Assembly (NCBI GenBank): GCA_028829895.1
Contig: CM054181.1
Location: 5,790,001 to 5,854,000 of the forward strand
Origin: Sinotaia quadrata
Taxonomy: Eukaryota > Mollusca > Gastropoda > Architaenioglossa > Viviparidae
Length of the DNA stretch: 64,000 nt
Direction of reading: 5' to 3'
The translations under genes were made by a program, and so were the position numbers. This document shows positions 26,301-38,400 of this stretch, one piece after another. Position 1 is the stretch's first letter; every line of letters starts with the position of its first letter. Under the pieces are notes generated by a model. The model saw only the letters and a program-made list of their open reading frames with translations. It had not been told where the DNA came from and did no database searches.

Positions 26301-29300
26301 TGATATTGAATTGTAATAGCTTTGTGCATCCATTGCTGTTGACTCTCAGTAATTTATTTTGTGTATGTGCATGTGTGTGTGTGATTATCTGTGTTGAAAT
26401 CTCAAATATGTCATGAGATGTAGATATGAGTGTTGGTGCAGATGAACTCCCGTCATCTTACGATTTTTTCGCATCCATAATCTCATCGCTGATAGCTATA
26501 GTAAGTAGTGTAAAGCAACGATTATGTTTAAATCGTGAGTGACTGTAAAAATAGAGGGCCTGACAAAGCCAAGAATCTCTTAATTGTCTGAGTTTGCAAA
26601 ATGCAGCATGAATGTTGCAAAGTCATGAGAGGATTCGAGCATGTGAGAGGTTTTTTTTTTCACATGGTCAGCTTTATGTTGTAAGCAAAATATGTAATTG
26701 GTAAATAGTTCTTGAAAATTTCTTTTTTCCATACAATATAAATGCATTTTTAGGCAATTATGAATGAAATAGTTTTTCCTCACATCCTTCAGTGGATTTT
26801 TTGCATCTACCATTGCATCACTGATAGCTATCATATGTAGAATCTTCACTATGATGTCTTCAATACAGCCACAGGCTCTGAGTTTAATTTCATTCCACCG
26901 ATTAACCTGGCGACACTCTTTTTTTGGGGGGGTGGGTGGGGTCTGTGTGCCTGTCTGGAATGCATAATGCTGAGTGATGGCACCTTAGGTAAGGTTAAGG
27001 TCATTTGCTAAATGCTCGAATTTTTCACTTGCAATGTGACTTATAAGCCTTGCAATAAACAAATTCATTTATGTTCCTAGCAATGCATTCATTTTAATTT
27101 TCCACCTGTCATATAATAAAGGCAATAGAATGGACTGTTGTGTATCTTTGATACTAAAATGCACAACTAATTTAGCATCGCGGTTCAATGTTGCAGATGG
27201 AGAACTAAAGAAGTTATTGACCCTAGGTCACTGGGTTTTGGCTCCCTTGCATGAAGCTGGAAACCCCTGTTAATTAGTAGTAATAGTATAGCTGCAGGTG
27301 GATCATTACTTTCTATAGGTTCTGTCGGAGATATGCCTATTTTGACCTCTGACCCAACTATAGGTACAGTAACAATAGCTTAGTTCACCTCAGCTCACCC
27401 TAGAGTTAAGTTTTTTTTCTTCTCATTTTTGCTTGTAAACACAGCACATGTAAATTATCCCTTCTTTTCATTATTCTCCTATTTTATGTCCTCTGAATAT
27501 ACAAGAACTTTTCTACAATAATAAGTTTTTCTTGAATAATTATTGAACCCTACCAGCCTCCACTATTCATTTCATACTTCGCTGTCTGAGGTACTAAAAA
27601 TGGGAGTCAACTCACGGGACCTTCTTTTGTTGAATAGTCTTTTCTCTTTCTTGGGGTCCTTGAACCTATCTTCTGTGCATAAGTAACCTGACCATAATCT
27701 TATTGTATGCTTTTCTGTTAAATATTCAGGATATAAAGCTATATTACATAGAAAAATTCCTTTTTCTTCATGGGCTTAATTAGTTAGATCTGTGAATTGT
27801 CAACACTTTATATCATATTACTTTGAAAGAATGTTTTTGTGTGACTATCTGTCCTAGTGTTTTAGTGATAGTAAGAATGTTTTGGATTACGTTTATTATG
27901 TTTGATGCAATATTATAGATCTCAATTATTGATTAGTTTGGTTATCTGGAATGTTTTGTTATATCCACTTTTTAAAATTATCCTTTTCTCCCTTCTTTTT
28001 ATTGTCTGGCACAATCAAGATCTGTACTTTTATTTTTCTTTAATTATTTTTTCAGTGGCTCTTAAACATTGGATTTTGCAATTCCATGCCAAAATTTGTT
28101 TACTTTGATTTCTTTGAATTTTTTTTTTTAATGCAATTTTTATTTTATGTTAAATTTTATACTGGCACTTCCTTTCTCTGAACATATGTTTGTGTATTCC
28201 TTAATGCTGATCAGCCAGAGTGAGGGTTACCAGCAAGTGGATCGTCGTGCTGAGTCGTTAATATTTTGTCATGGGTGTGCAGTGCAGGCTCTTTTTAACT
28301 TTCTCATTAACTGTCGAAGCTGCATTGCCATGACAGGACCTCAGGCAGGCATCCCTCCAACCATTCTCTCCCCAACATGCTTTCGTGGTGCCACCATTCA
28401 GAGTAATAAAGTGAGTGCCTGTACTCCCATGGATATTTTATTTATCTTCAGACGTGACATGGCATGCGTACAGATTCGTGTGGGCACGTTATCATTTAAT
28501 TGTTTTACATTCAACAATAATTGCACATATTTTGTTGTTGTTGGCATTGTTATCATAGTACAGACTGATAATATGGGACATAGAAGTATGTTTAATTTGT
28601 TTTTTTACCTTTTTTGTAATTAAAAAAGGGAAGAATTGTCTTTTAGAGTCAATATGCTTTTAATTAATTTTCCAACATTTTTTTTTAATGCACCAAAACT
28701 TCAGGAACTAGACTGTATTCAATGATTAATCACAAATAGTTCTAACTAAATGAGGTTTTATATGTGTTTTAATTTAACTCCTACAAATCAGAAGTTCACT
28801 AATTTTGTTGCATTTTAATGCGATATGCAATATGGGTCTGTAAACGGAGCTTGTCTAACTGGTTCTTGGAGCATCGTCATAACTTGAACTCTTGTACACA
28901 AACATTGCAGTTTCATTTTTATGAAAATTAAATTTATTACTATGCATTGCATCAAATTATCACTCAAGAATTTCACATTTGTAGCACTGGGGATATTTCA
29001 CCTGTATAACTTAGTTTTCATTTATAACTATGTACTGGGGATATTTCACCTATATGACTTAGTTTTCATTTATAACTATGCATTGCATTAGAGTAAATTA
29101 TTATGCAAGAATTTCTCATTAATTGAATGAACGAAGTTTAAAATCATCTTTAGAAGTGATAAATAGTGCCAACAAAACATGGCTCTTATTTTTCTTTTTT
29201 ATGATGCAAATTGCATAGGCAGTGATTGTTTAAAAAGTTTTTTTTTTAATGTTGTAATTCTAATCAATATCATTTCATGAAAAGATAAGTTTTCACCAGA

Positions 29301-29987
29301 ATAAACCAATTGCAGTTTGATAAGTTAGTATTGGATAGTGATATTATTAAATTGATTAAAATACCAAAATATATTTACAAAGAAAAATATTTATATACAT
29401 ATATATAAAGAAAAACACAGACATTATTTGATAGTAATTTTGTTAATAATACAGAGAACTCTTGTACTAAACTTAATAGCTTTTTAGAGAACTTGTTGCA
29501 TAACATTAAGTTCTTAAATAAATAACAGAATGAAATTTCAATAATTAGTGCTCTCTTTTTTCATTTGGTTTTATTTTCCTAACAAACCGTATTTATCTTC
29601 AGTCTTTTTTGTTTTCTTTTCTGAAAGATTCGTCACTCTGTGGCCAAGTTGTCCTTTGGAACAGACACTAAAGTTGCACATGTACTAGAGATTGCGGGAC
29701 CAATCTTACCCCATCATCAACTCAATGTATCCTCTGTTTTGCAGAAAGTTGTGCCAGTTATTTCATACAACACTCACGAACCCACAATAGCACTTAATAT
29801 AGATGTCAAAAGTCTGAAAAATTGTAATTGTTCTCCTAGGGCAGAAAGTGCACCCAGCAATCAAAACTGGAAGTATGGACTGCAGTCTTCTGTTCGTGAC
29901 CAACTTGAAACAGACACTGGGGTGGACAAGGGAACAGCTTTACGAGAAGTTAGGTGTCACCCGGATGGGTATGTGTGGAGTTTATGA
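17333..29987 (+). CDS. DONSON: DONSON (downstream neighbour of SON; humpty dumpty orthologue), 10 exons
   Basis: DONSON is a nuclear replisome factor that helps assemble the CMG helicase and protects forks. Exons: 17333-17671, 18108-18284, 19071-19217, 20279-20397, 23031-23093, 24429-24607, 24945-25065, 26110-26271, 28215-28410, 29628-29987. Phases agree throughout and the product is about 620 residues (human 566, from memory). Family landmarks are an N-terminal basic segment with NPF at 55-57, PVDWSLK near 180, FWVHPSLPWFPAFPR near 239, CPYFYLC at 298-304, TPTTRGIRE near 330, SLWLEDMG near 410, FNFLIN, GPQAGIPPTILSP and FRGAT near 490, and GPILPHH in exon 10. I chose the ATG at 17333 because MSSPLSKWIKP aligns with the family start. 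The exon 8 donor (AT|GTATCC) is weak; an alternative joins 26263 to 28219 in frame. The end is uncertain: the stop at 29985-29987 may be intronic if the GTATGT at 29969 is used. Exon 4 is preceded by tandem copies of its own start. Confidence 0.93.
18400..18680. repeat. Diverged ~45-60 bp tandem array in DONSON intron 2
   Basis: Repeated segments combine TTGTATATTTCTGATGGTAC with CCTACC-type and CTCTGT-type links. Copies are degenerate. Confidence 0.65.
20101..20340 (+). repeat. Tandem copies of the DONSON exon 4 start and upstream intron
   Basis: Two degenerate copies precede the true exon at offsets of about 97 and 93 bp. Each carries the intron end (GCTTGATTCAATTTGGGT or GCTTGATTCTATTTGGGT), an AG, and then a counterpart of the exon start (AATGAAACAAAGAGTGAT versus GGTGAAGCGAAGAGTGAT). 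Only the copy at 20279 keeps an open frame through the whole exon. Confidence 0.8.
25205..25500. repeat. 62-64 bp minisatellite, about 4.5 units, DONSON intron 7
   Basis: The unit contains TAAATGGTTACCTTCACACA, GCTATATTGTTCTA and TTTCTGTGTTGTTTCTTTAG. Because each unit ends TTTCTTTAG, the array provides several acceptor-like sites upstream of exon 8. Confidence 0.9.
25768..26090. repeat. 52 bp minisatellite, six units, DONSON intron 7
   Basis: The unit starts CTTTCTAGAATGGACTGAAT and ends TATTCCTGTGTTTTGTG. Units are nearly identical. The last ends 20 bp before exon 8. Confidence 0.95.
28986..29090. repeat. ~50 bp duplication in DONSON intron 9
   Basis: Two copies of CTGGGGATATTTCACCT followed by TTAGTTTTCATTTATAACTA. 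Confidence 0.85.
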
Positions 29988-30054
29988 GTGTAGTATCCTG
30001 TACAGAGCTTTAATAGAAATGTATTAATATATTATGAATTTATTTGTAATTGTA

Positions 30055-30305
30055 AGCGTTTGTATTTAGGTGTGGGTGGATACAAGGATGTATCAGTTGT
30101 ACAGTATTTGGTATTAGGTAGAAAGTTGTGGGTGGATACATGGATGTATCAATTGTACATTTGTATTTAGATAGATGTTGGTGGATATCTGGATATACAG
30201 TATTTGTACTTAGGTGGATGGGGAGTGGATGTATCAATTGTACATTTGTATTTAGATAGATAGATGTTGGTGGCTACCTGGATATACAGTACTTAGGTAG
30301 ATGGA
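30055..30305. repeat. Diverged tandem array downstream of DONSON exon 10
   Basis: Units combine GGTGGATACATGGATGTATC with AATTGTACATTTGTATTTAG. The length is variable, about 45-60 bp. Confidence 0.7.
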
Positions 30306-30443
30306 GAGCGGATATATGATTGTTCTATTATATAAGGAAAACACCCAAAGTTTGGGAGCTCATAGATTTTCTGCAACCATTGCCAATTAAAGAAAACAAG
30401 AAACTCTTAGCTTGTTAGCTTGTTTCTTTCTGTCCATACGCAG

Positions 30444-30471
30444 AAAGTCTTTTGCTTTTGAAGTTGCATAA
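30444..30471 (+). other. Possible terminal DONSON mini-exon
   Basis: A pyrimidine-rich acceptor (TTTCTTTCTGTCCATACGCAG) precedes this segment. If the GTATGT donor at 29969 is used, the phase-2 junction gives G-K-S-F-A-F-E-V-A and then a TAA at 30469-30471. An AATAAA follows 15 nt later. The protein match to the family's C-terminus is too short to judge, so this is a suggestion only. Confidence 0.3.
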
Positions 30472-30485
30472 TAACTCAGTGCAAA

Positions 30486-30491
30486 AATAAA
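30486..30491 (+). terminator. Candidate polyadenylation signal of DONSON
   Basis: A canonical AATAAA. I saw no closer one after the stop at 29985-29987, which weakly favours a further exon before this site. Confidence 0.45.
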
Positions 30492-30499
30492 ATGACTAC

Positions 30500-31195
30500 A
30501 GTTATTTTGTTTAAGAGATCAGAAGACATTTTGACTGAAACCTCACTAATCCAGACTATACATGTGTCTATCTGCCATTTGAAATTACCAATTGCATGCT
30601 TTCTCATTCCTTCATTCTTTCAGACTGTACAATGCAGCTTGTTTGCATTTTAAATTACTCATTAGCTCATCATTATAGTTGTAAAATTTACAAATGATTA
30701 AAAATATGAAGACATTGTTGGTCGCTTTTTGTTACATTTTATTTACTAATTTCTTAATTCTGGAATGTATGTGGCTTACACATATTTTGCCAAGAGAAAT
30801 AATGTTCCATTATTTACATGATATCAAGATTCTGTGTTAGCGCTGGAAAAGGGTAATTTTTTACAGTCTCAAAATGAACACAGTGTTTGTAAATTTAAGA
30901 CATATGAAGGACCGTCCTAAAATGAATCAATGCTTTATGCTGTGTCTAAATTGCAGTATTTCAAATTTAGCACCTGTTGGAAACTCCTAACAAGCATCTA
31001 CAAAAATTTTGCAGAAAATGTTCATGCAGTTATTGAAAGAATTCAGGTGTGTTTTCAGGAGCAGTCCTTGGATGAAAACTAAAAATGTATCTAGACAGCA
31101 CTGGATTTACATGACTAAAAACAAAGTTTTTCTCATTTTGATGAAGAATGAAGGTGGCAAAATCTCAAAATTTATTTTGGAAACAGAAACTCAAA
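30500..31195. other. DONSON 3' flank, no supported gene
   Basis: An open frame at 31009-31206 follows a TTTTGCAG acceptor-like site, but its phase does not join to DONSON exon 10 and it has no recognised domain. Nothing else is seen. Confidence 0.4.
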
Positions 31196-31198
31196 TTG

Positions 31199-31465
31199 TG
31201 TGCTGAAGTGAAACATCCATATAGAGCTGAAAATCCTTGTGCACTGAAGTGAAACATCCATATAGAACTGAAAACTTTTGTGCACTGAAGTGAAACATCC
31301 ATTTAGAGCTGAAAACTTTTGTGCACTTAAGTGAAACATCCATGTAGAGCTGAAAATCCTTGTGCACTGAAGTGAAACATCCATATAGAACTGAAAACTT
31401 TTGTGCACTTAAGTGAAACATCCATTTAGAGCTGAAAATCCTTGGGCACTAAAGTGAAACATCCA
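31199..31465. repeat. 41 bp minisatellite, six to seven units
   Basis: Units begin GTGCACTGAAGTGAAACATC at 31239, 31280 and so on with a 41-bp period. AGAGCTGAAAATCCTTG and AGAACTGAAAACTTTTG variants alternate irregularly. Confidence 0.95.
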
Positions 31466-31850
31466 TGGCAGCATTACAATTTTGTTTTGAAAACTCGACA
31501 TTCTGCTTATTATGTGCATGTATAAGGAGTACTAAACACTATAAATCTTATCCACAGCAAATATTACATGTACTTGTTTATTACGTAATAAAAAAATACA
31601 GTCTGCTACAGCACGTTTTCTGAGTTTTATAGCAAACACTACATGAGTGATATGACAATTAAAAAAGTTATTGATGTTACTGTCACCTGGTCATGAATAA
31701 TGGAACCCCTTACCTACCGTTTCCTTGTAACTCTTCTTAGTTCCCTTCCCCCCCCCCCCCCCCCCGCCAATCATGCGCAAACTCTAATTTTGCTTCTCTT
31801 CGGCAAAAGCTGCATCAAGTTACATGACACGAAACTCCATTTTCTTCAAT

Positions 31851-32135
31851 TTATTCTTTTGATAATAACATTAATTTTTCCCTCACATGTATTATAATGT
31901 TTTCCTTCAACTCTGGTCTGAGATATGAGAGTAGTCGTTCTTGCAGAAGAGTTTCAGTCATTGTTATGAATGCATCATCTGTTTTAGACAGCTCTACCCC
32001 TCCAGTCAAATAAGCATTAGTCTCTCGATATGCTGAATTCATGGTCCACATTTCTGTAGGGGTGATCCATGGAAATGGGTGTGTACGTTTTTGCTTCCGA
32101 CAAAAGCAGTCACGCGTGTAATGCTTTCTGCAAAG
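31851..32135 (-). CDS. Unidentified terminal exon (hypothetical protein C-terminus)
   Basis: The minus strand has a good acceptor (GATTTTGCAG) at 32136-32137. An open 94-codon stretch follows, starting L-C-R-K-H-Y-T-R, then THPFPWITPTEMWTMNSAY, then LTGGVELSKTDDAF, and ending LMLLSKE with a TAA. An AATAAA overlaps that stop codon (hexamer at 31850-31855). The codon pattern and lack of low complexity look like real coding sequence. I do not recognise the family. No upstream exon is located: the nearest minus-strand exon (32427-32659) has its own stop. It may be the last exon of a separate gene or an alternative 3' exon of the neighbouring ART-like gene. Phase at the acceptor is 0. Confidence 0.45.
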   Translation of the reverse strand, partial: LCRKHYTRDCFCRKQKRTHPFPWITPTEMWTMNSAYRETNAYLTGGVELSKTDDAFITMTETLLQERLLSYLRPELKENIIIHVREKLMLLSKE

Positions 32136-32426
32136 CTGCAAAATCAACCGTTAAATAACGTCTTTTCCATTCCTTACAAAAAGATTATCGGATATGAAGT
32201 GACCCTTAACTTTCAGAAAAGCGACCAGCACTGGTAATTTCACTATAGAGAAATATTTAAAGCTCGAAATGCACCAGATCTAAGGTAATGTACACTCCGC
32301 AAGCTAGTGTAAACGAGGCATAATGCAAAGTGTAGATGATGCATAAGGTATGCACATCACTGACTCAATGCTAACTGCAAAGTTCCCGACAATTCGTGGC
32401 AAACATTCTACTGCCTCATCACCATT

Positions 32427-35400
32427 TCAGTTCACTCGGACAACGTCCCACTTATAATCGTCCAGATACAGTCGCCCTTTGTGAAGCAAGAGGTCTCTGT
32501 TCCGAGTGGAGCAGTCCGTCACGAGACATTTAGGAATGTACACTCGGATTGCAAAGTCCACTCTCCCCCTTCGCTTGTTGGCAGGCCCGCCATTGTTCCA
32601 GTTGTTCTTGGCAATGGCCATCTTTCCTGTACTCGGTGGCAAGTTTGTGCCGTAGACACCTGAAACGGAAAGATTTTACAACTTGATGATAAAAAAATCC
32701 ATCAGTTTACATTATTAATCTCATTAAAAAAAAAAAAAACACAATCATTTTCATTGCTTTGTATTTTCTATCTTGTCAGTGTCTTTCTGGGTAGTCTCAA
32801 AACCTGGATATCGTTGGTGCAATTCAGTGTTTTTGTGTTTTTTTGTGTTTTTTTTTTACAAAACAAAATGTTATGTGATTAAACAGTTTATAATATAACT
32901 GTATGATAAGACAGTATATAAGGCCAATATATATAAAACACTATAACTGTATGATTAAACAGTTTATAGGGCAATATATCAATACTGACAAAACTGTATG
33001 AATAAATATTATAGGGCCACTTTATATAAAAGCAAATTTGGAAGTAATGTGTACAAAGTATAAAATATGAGTAAATATTGAGAACATCTGCTTTGCGTTA
33101 TTATATAATCACTATTACTATAACCACTATCATCATCATCATCATTACTAAACCCACCACCACGATTACGTGCGCCACTGTCATGGTGTGTACATGTGAC
33201 ACAATTCATTTCACGTCCTCATCAGTTCATGTATGATTTTAAATGTGTCATATTTTTGTGTGCGTAATTGTACATATGACAAGATTCATTTCACGTCCTC
33301 ATCAGTTCATGTATGATTTTAAATGTCGTGTCATATTTTTGTGTGCGTAATTGTACATATGACAAGATTCATTTCACGTCCTCATCAGTTCATGTATGAT
33401 TTTAAATGTGTCATTTTTGTGTGCGTAATTGTACATTTTCATGCATATTTTTGAGAAGGGGAAATAAATATGGGTTAATCGGAATCAAGTTGATCGATAC
33501 TGAAAATCCCTGGAACACAACGGATGCATGAATGCTTAATGCTTAATCTATTCATTCGTGTATAGATTAGTGTGCGAAATGTAAGAGATAAAGCCGCCGT
33601 TATAATAATATAACGTCACTCTGGAGTGGACAAGTTGAAATACTGATAACCTTACCCTAAAGTGGACCAACAGAAATACAGATAACGTTACCCTGGAGTA
33701 GACCAGTACAAATACTGATAACGTTACCCTAGAGTGGACCATTAGAAACACTGATAATTTTACCCTTGAGTGGACCAGTGGAAATAATGATAACGTTACC
33801 CTAGAGTGGACCATTAGAAACACTGATAATTTTACCCTGGAACGGACCAATAGAAATACTGATAATCTTACCCTTGAATGGGGAGTAGAAATACTGATAA
33901 CATTAACTTGAAGTGGACCAATATAAATACTGATAACGTTACCCTGAACTGGACCAGTAGAAATACTGATAATCTTAACCTGGAATGGACCAGTAGAAAT
34001 ACAGATACCATAGAACAGACCAATAAAATACTGGTAACCTTAACCTAGAATGGACCAATAGAAATACTGATAACCTTACCCTAGTGGACCAATAGAAATA
34101 CTGATAATCTTACCCTGGAGTGGACCAATAGAAATACTGATAACCTTACCCTAGAGTGGACCAATAGAAATACTGATAAATAATCTTACCCTGGAGTGGA
34201 CCAATAGAAATACTGATAATCTTACCCTAGAGTGGACCAATAGAAATACTGATAATCTTACCCTGGAATTGACCAATAGAAATACTGATAATCTTACCCT
34301 GGAGTGGACCAATAGAAATACTGATAATCTTACCCTGGAGTGGACCAATAGAAATACTGATAACATTACCCTGGAGTGGACCAATAGAAATACTGATAAC
34401 CTTACCCTAGAGTGGACCAATAGAAATACTGATAAATAATCTTACCCTGGAGTGGACCAATAGAAATACTGATAATCTTACCCTAGAGTGGACCAATAGA
34501 AATACTGATAATCTTACCCTGGAGTGGACCAATAGAAATACTGATAACATTACCCTGGAGTGGACCAATAGAGATCACATTCCACTTGTTGACTTTGACG
34601 TGGAAAAAACGCATCTAGCCTTCCCTCCAAATGGACTACCAGGTTGAAGACAATGGAAAACAAAACACCATCTAGCCTTCCCTCCAAATGGACTACCAGG
34701 TTGAAGACAATGGGAAACAAAACACCATCTAGCCTTCCCTCCAAATGGACTACCAGGTTGAAGACAATGGAAAACAAAACACCATCTAGCCTTCCCTCCA
34801 AATGGACTACCAGGTTGAAGACAATGGGAAACAAAACACCATCTAGCCTTCCCTCCAAATGGACTACCAGGTTGAAGACAATGGGAAACGAAATACCAGA
34901 TCAGCTGCCAGTGCCACTCCAAAGCACTTTTTAGGGCAGGATGGAAAAACAGCTTTATTACCTATTTCCAAGCCCTTTTCAGGGCAGGGAGATCAACTTG
35001 ATCAACATCACACCACTCCCAAGCCCTTGTCAGGGCGGGCAAAGCCCAGCAACTATTAGAGACGGCAATGTCATCCATGATGGCCTCTCCTGATTATCAC
35101 GTCAAACGCACAGAACTCATCCACATAAGAAAAATGCTCCAAACTACTGGCTTGAATGTCAAATCCAACAAACGAAGACCTGGATTCAGTGCACTGCATG
35201 AACAACACTAATGTGATAAGCACTCAACAAAGCATTTGTAGTCCATTCGATCCTGACAGATTACAAAGAAGAATGCCTCAAACCAGACACTGCAAATAAA
35301 GACAAAGATGGCATGGGAAAGGAAAAGGAATACGTACATCATTTGGAAGATACCACAAAAACCCCAGTCATCTTCTCTCAGACAACTACCTACTATGCAT

Positions 35401-38400
35401 ACCTCATGCTAGGGAAAAAAATTGGTGAAAGCCGTAAAACCCCTATCACCTAAACATCGATCGATCGACCAATAGAGATAGTGTAAGATATGGTTTTTGG
35501 TGGGAGAAATAAGCTTAAGAATGCCATTGTGACAGTGTAAATTTGCCCCTCCCTATTATAAATTTAAATTGTTATATAAATTGTCAGAGTAACCCAATCT
35601 TGGACACTCCTTATGGTGTTATTTTTGAAAGTGTCTGAGTTGAAGTAAACAGCTCCAGGCAAGAACATTCTAGATTGCTGACATAATGCAGTTAGTAGTT
35701 TCCTATTATCAAATGATCGTGATTTACGAGAATGGGACCAGTCAATGGGCTGAGTTTAAGGAGATCTCTTGCTGTAGAAAATTATGCTCTTTAATCATTT
35801 TTGAATTTGGTGTAGAAGAAGAAAGTCCAGCTTTGAAAGGCAATTGTTAGCTTGATGGTGAATCAAAACCGACTGGTTGAGAGAGAAGACTTAGGAATAT
35901 TTCATGCATTTTACCATTGATATGTTATACTTGTATTCATGTAGATATGTACTATATGAGTTGACTTTTATTACTACAAGTGTTGAACTAGTCTGTTCAC
36001 ATGTAATCTGCTAAGAAAACATGTTATTATTTGATAAGCTGTATTTTTTGTGCCATGTGTGTGTGCATTGGGTTAATGAATAATGGTGCAGGAAATTGTA
36101 AGTTAAGGATGGAGTGTAAGACAGAATGGAGTTATATTGTGATAAACAGGAAACTTAGGTTTGCTCCTTAATCATATGTTGCAGTGAACAAGTGACCTTT
36201 CAGTGTCAAGTTTCAACTTTTGAGTCTTGAGTGTTGAGTTTCAAGTCCATGTGTCCACCAGTTATAAATGTGAGTGACTGGCAAGATGGTGAAATGTCTG
36301 TTGTGGCTTGTGTAAGCTTAAGGGAGTAGGTTACACACATTTTTGATGTATCAGAGCAAAGCTGGGTACATTCTGGAAAATTCTGGTATATTGAAGGTAC
36401 CAAAATTATTGTGATCATGTTCTGCTTAAAGGAATGGACATGGTGAGCAGAGCATTCAAGTGGTTTGAGAGGAAAATGTGCATCAATGTTTTCCACACTG
36501 GCGGGAGAAACGTGATGCCATGCAGATATTTTGACATTGTTACATTGTTGCAAGGCCAGTGAAAGACTGTCAAAGCAGTGATTAATCCAGGTATTGTAAA
36601 AGATCTAATAACTCCATTTATATTTTCTGATAGGACTAACCTGCAATTTGTATTGACTCTATTGTTGAAATGTAATTATATTTTTATATATAAGAATGTG
36701 AAATATAGATATTATCTGAACATGAGTTCATGGAATATTGATTATTAAATAATATATTTAATCGTAATTGTCATATGTGTATTTGATTGTTCATTTAATG
36801 AATTTATTGTTAAATTTACTGACCTTCTTATACATATTGATAATCTTATTTTGGGGAAGAAAATGGGAGGATGGGGGCTCGCTAAATACAGATTAAAAGT
36901 TGGATTTGTCTTCTCCTTTAGTAAGAAGCTTTCCACTCACGGAAACATGTGACTGTAAATGCTGTTTTATACTGTGGAATAGAGAAAAGTTTACAGCGCC
37001 AAAATATCCACCGAGAGACAAGTGGTGTCTGTTGGAGGATAATTAATAAAATAAATTAAGATTCTCATCACTTGTAATTAGTTATGAAAGATTAATTAAA
37101 AATAATAATAATTTTCATTAACTAAATGGCGTGCCCATCACACTATCTACGTGACGGGTGAGGTTTGCCTGCATTTTTCTAAGCTAAGTGAGGGTGAGGT
37201 TTGTCTGCATTTTTCTAAGCTAAGTGAGGGGTGAGGTTTGTCTGCATTTTTCTAAGCTATCTGATGGGGGAGGTCGTACATTTTTCTAAGCTAAGTGAGG
37301 GTGAGGTTTGTCTGCATTTTTCTAAGTTATCTGATGAGTGAGGTCGTACATTTTTCTAAGCTAAGTGAGGGTGAGGTTTGTCTGCATTTTTCTAAGTTAT
37401 CTGATGAGTGAGGTCGTACATTTTTCTAAGCTAAGTGAGGGGTGAGGTTTGCCTGCATTTTTCTAAGCTGGGTGAGGTCGTGGCACGGCAAGGATTGCGG
37501 TCGACAAGTTCAAGGCACCGAATTCCAGTCAAGCGTGTCCGACAACGGCAAGAACAGCTATCTGCCAACTAGTTATTTTTGAAAAACACTGAAATACAAT
37601 GTAATGTGTATAACTAAGAAGGAAACAAAACAACCAACCAAAAATGCCTGCCTATTAAACGGAAAAACTTAAATGGACAAGACATTATTATCGGCTAATA
37701 TCGTGATGGGGGAAAAACTAAAAAGATTTATCTTTTTCTTAAAAAAAAACATATTACGAAATTTTTGAACTTGTACATGTTACCTGAGGGGTTTTTTTTT
37801 TGTTTTTGTTTTTAACAGAAGACGGGTCGAAATAAAAGCGGTCCAAATGTTGGCTGAGAACTGTTGGTGTACTTCACTAATAATGTGTTTATACTTAGGC
37901 CTATAAATGACTGAGTGCTTCTTATAAATGGCTTGGGTACTAGCGGTGGGGCTGAAATTGTACACAACATGGATAAGTGATTAAGTGGGGTAACAGTTGT
38001 GATTAAGTGGGGTAACAATTGTGATTAAGTGGGGTAACAGTTGTGGTTAAGTGGGGTAACAGTTGTGGTTAAGTGGGGTAACAGTTGTGGTTAAGTGGGG
38101 TAACAGTTGTGGTTAAGTGGGTAACAGTTGTGATTAAGTGGGGTAACAGTTGTGGTTAAGTGGGTAACAGTTGTGATTAAGTAGGGTAACAGTTGTGATT
38201 AAGTGGGGTAACAGTTGTGGTTAAGTGGGGTAACAGTTGTGGTTAAGTGGGGTAACAGTTGTGATTAAGTGGGGTAACAGTTGTGATTAAGTGGGGTAAC
38301 AGTTGTGGCCTTCACTTCGAATAGAAGGAGGGATCAGTATCTGGTGTGTAATATTTGTTTGATTGCGTTCATCTGATAATTAATCTAATAATAATATCCC

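Noticed and set aside
31006..31206. Candidate last DONSON exon after a TTTTGCAG acceptor
   Set aside because: The open frame is in phase 0 but DONSON exon 10 ends in phase 2 at its only good donor. Joined in the correct phase it stops after six residues.
33548..34922. Several 90-115 codon repeat frames on the minus strand
   Set aside because: The periods of 36 and 57 bp are multiples of three, so frames stay open without selection. No flanking coding signal.
37970..38310. Resemblance to a CRISPR-like or regulatory direct-repeat array
   Set aside because: Units are contiguous with no unique spacers, and the genome is eukaryotic. It is an ordinary minisatellite; the same holds for the other arrays.
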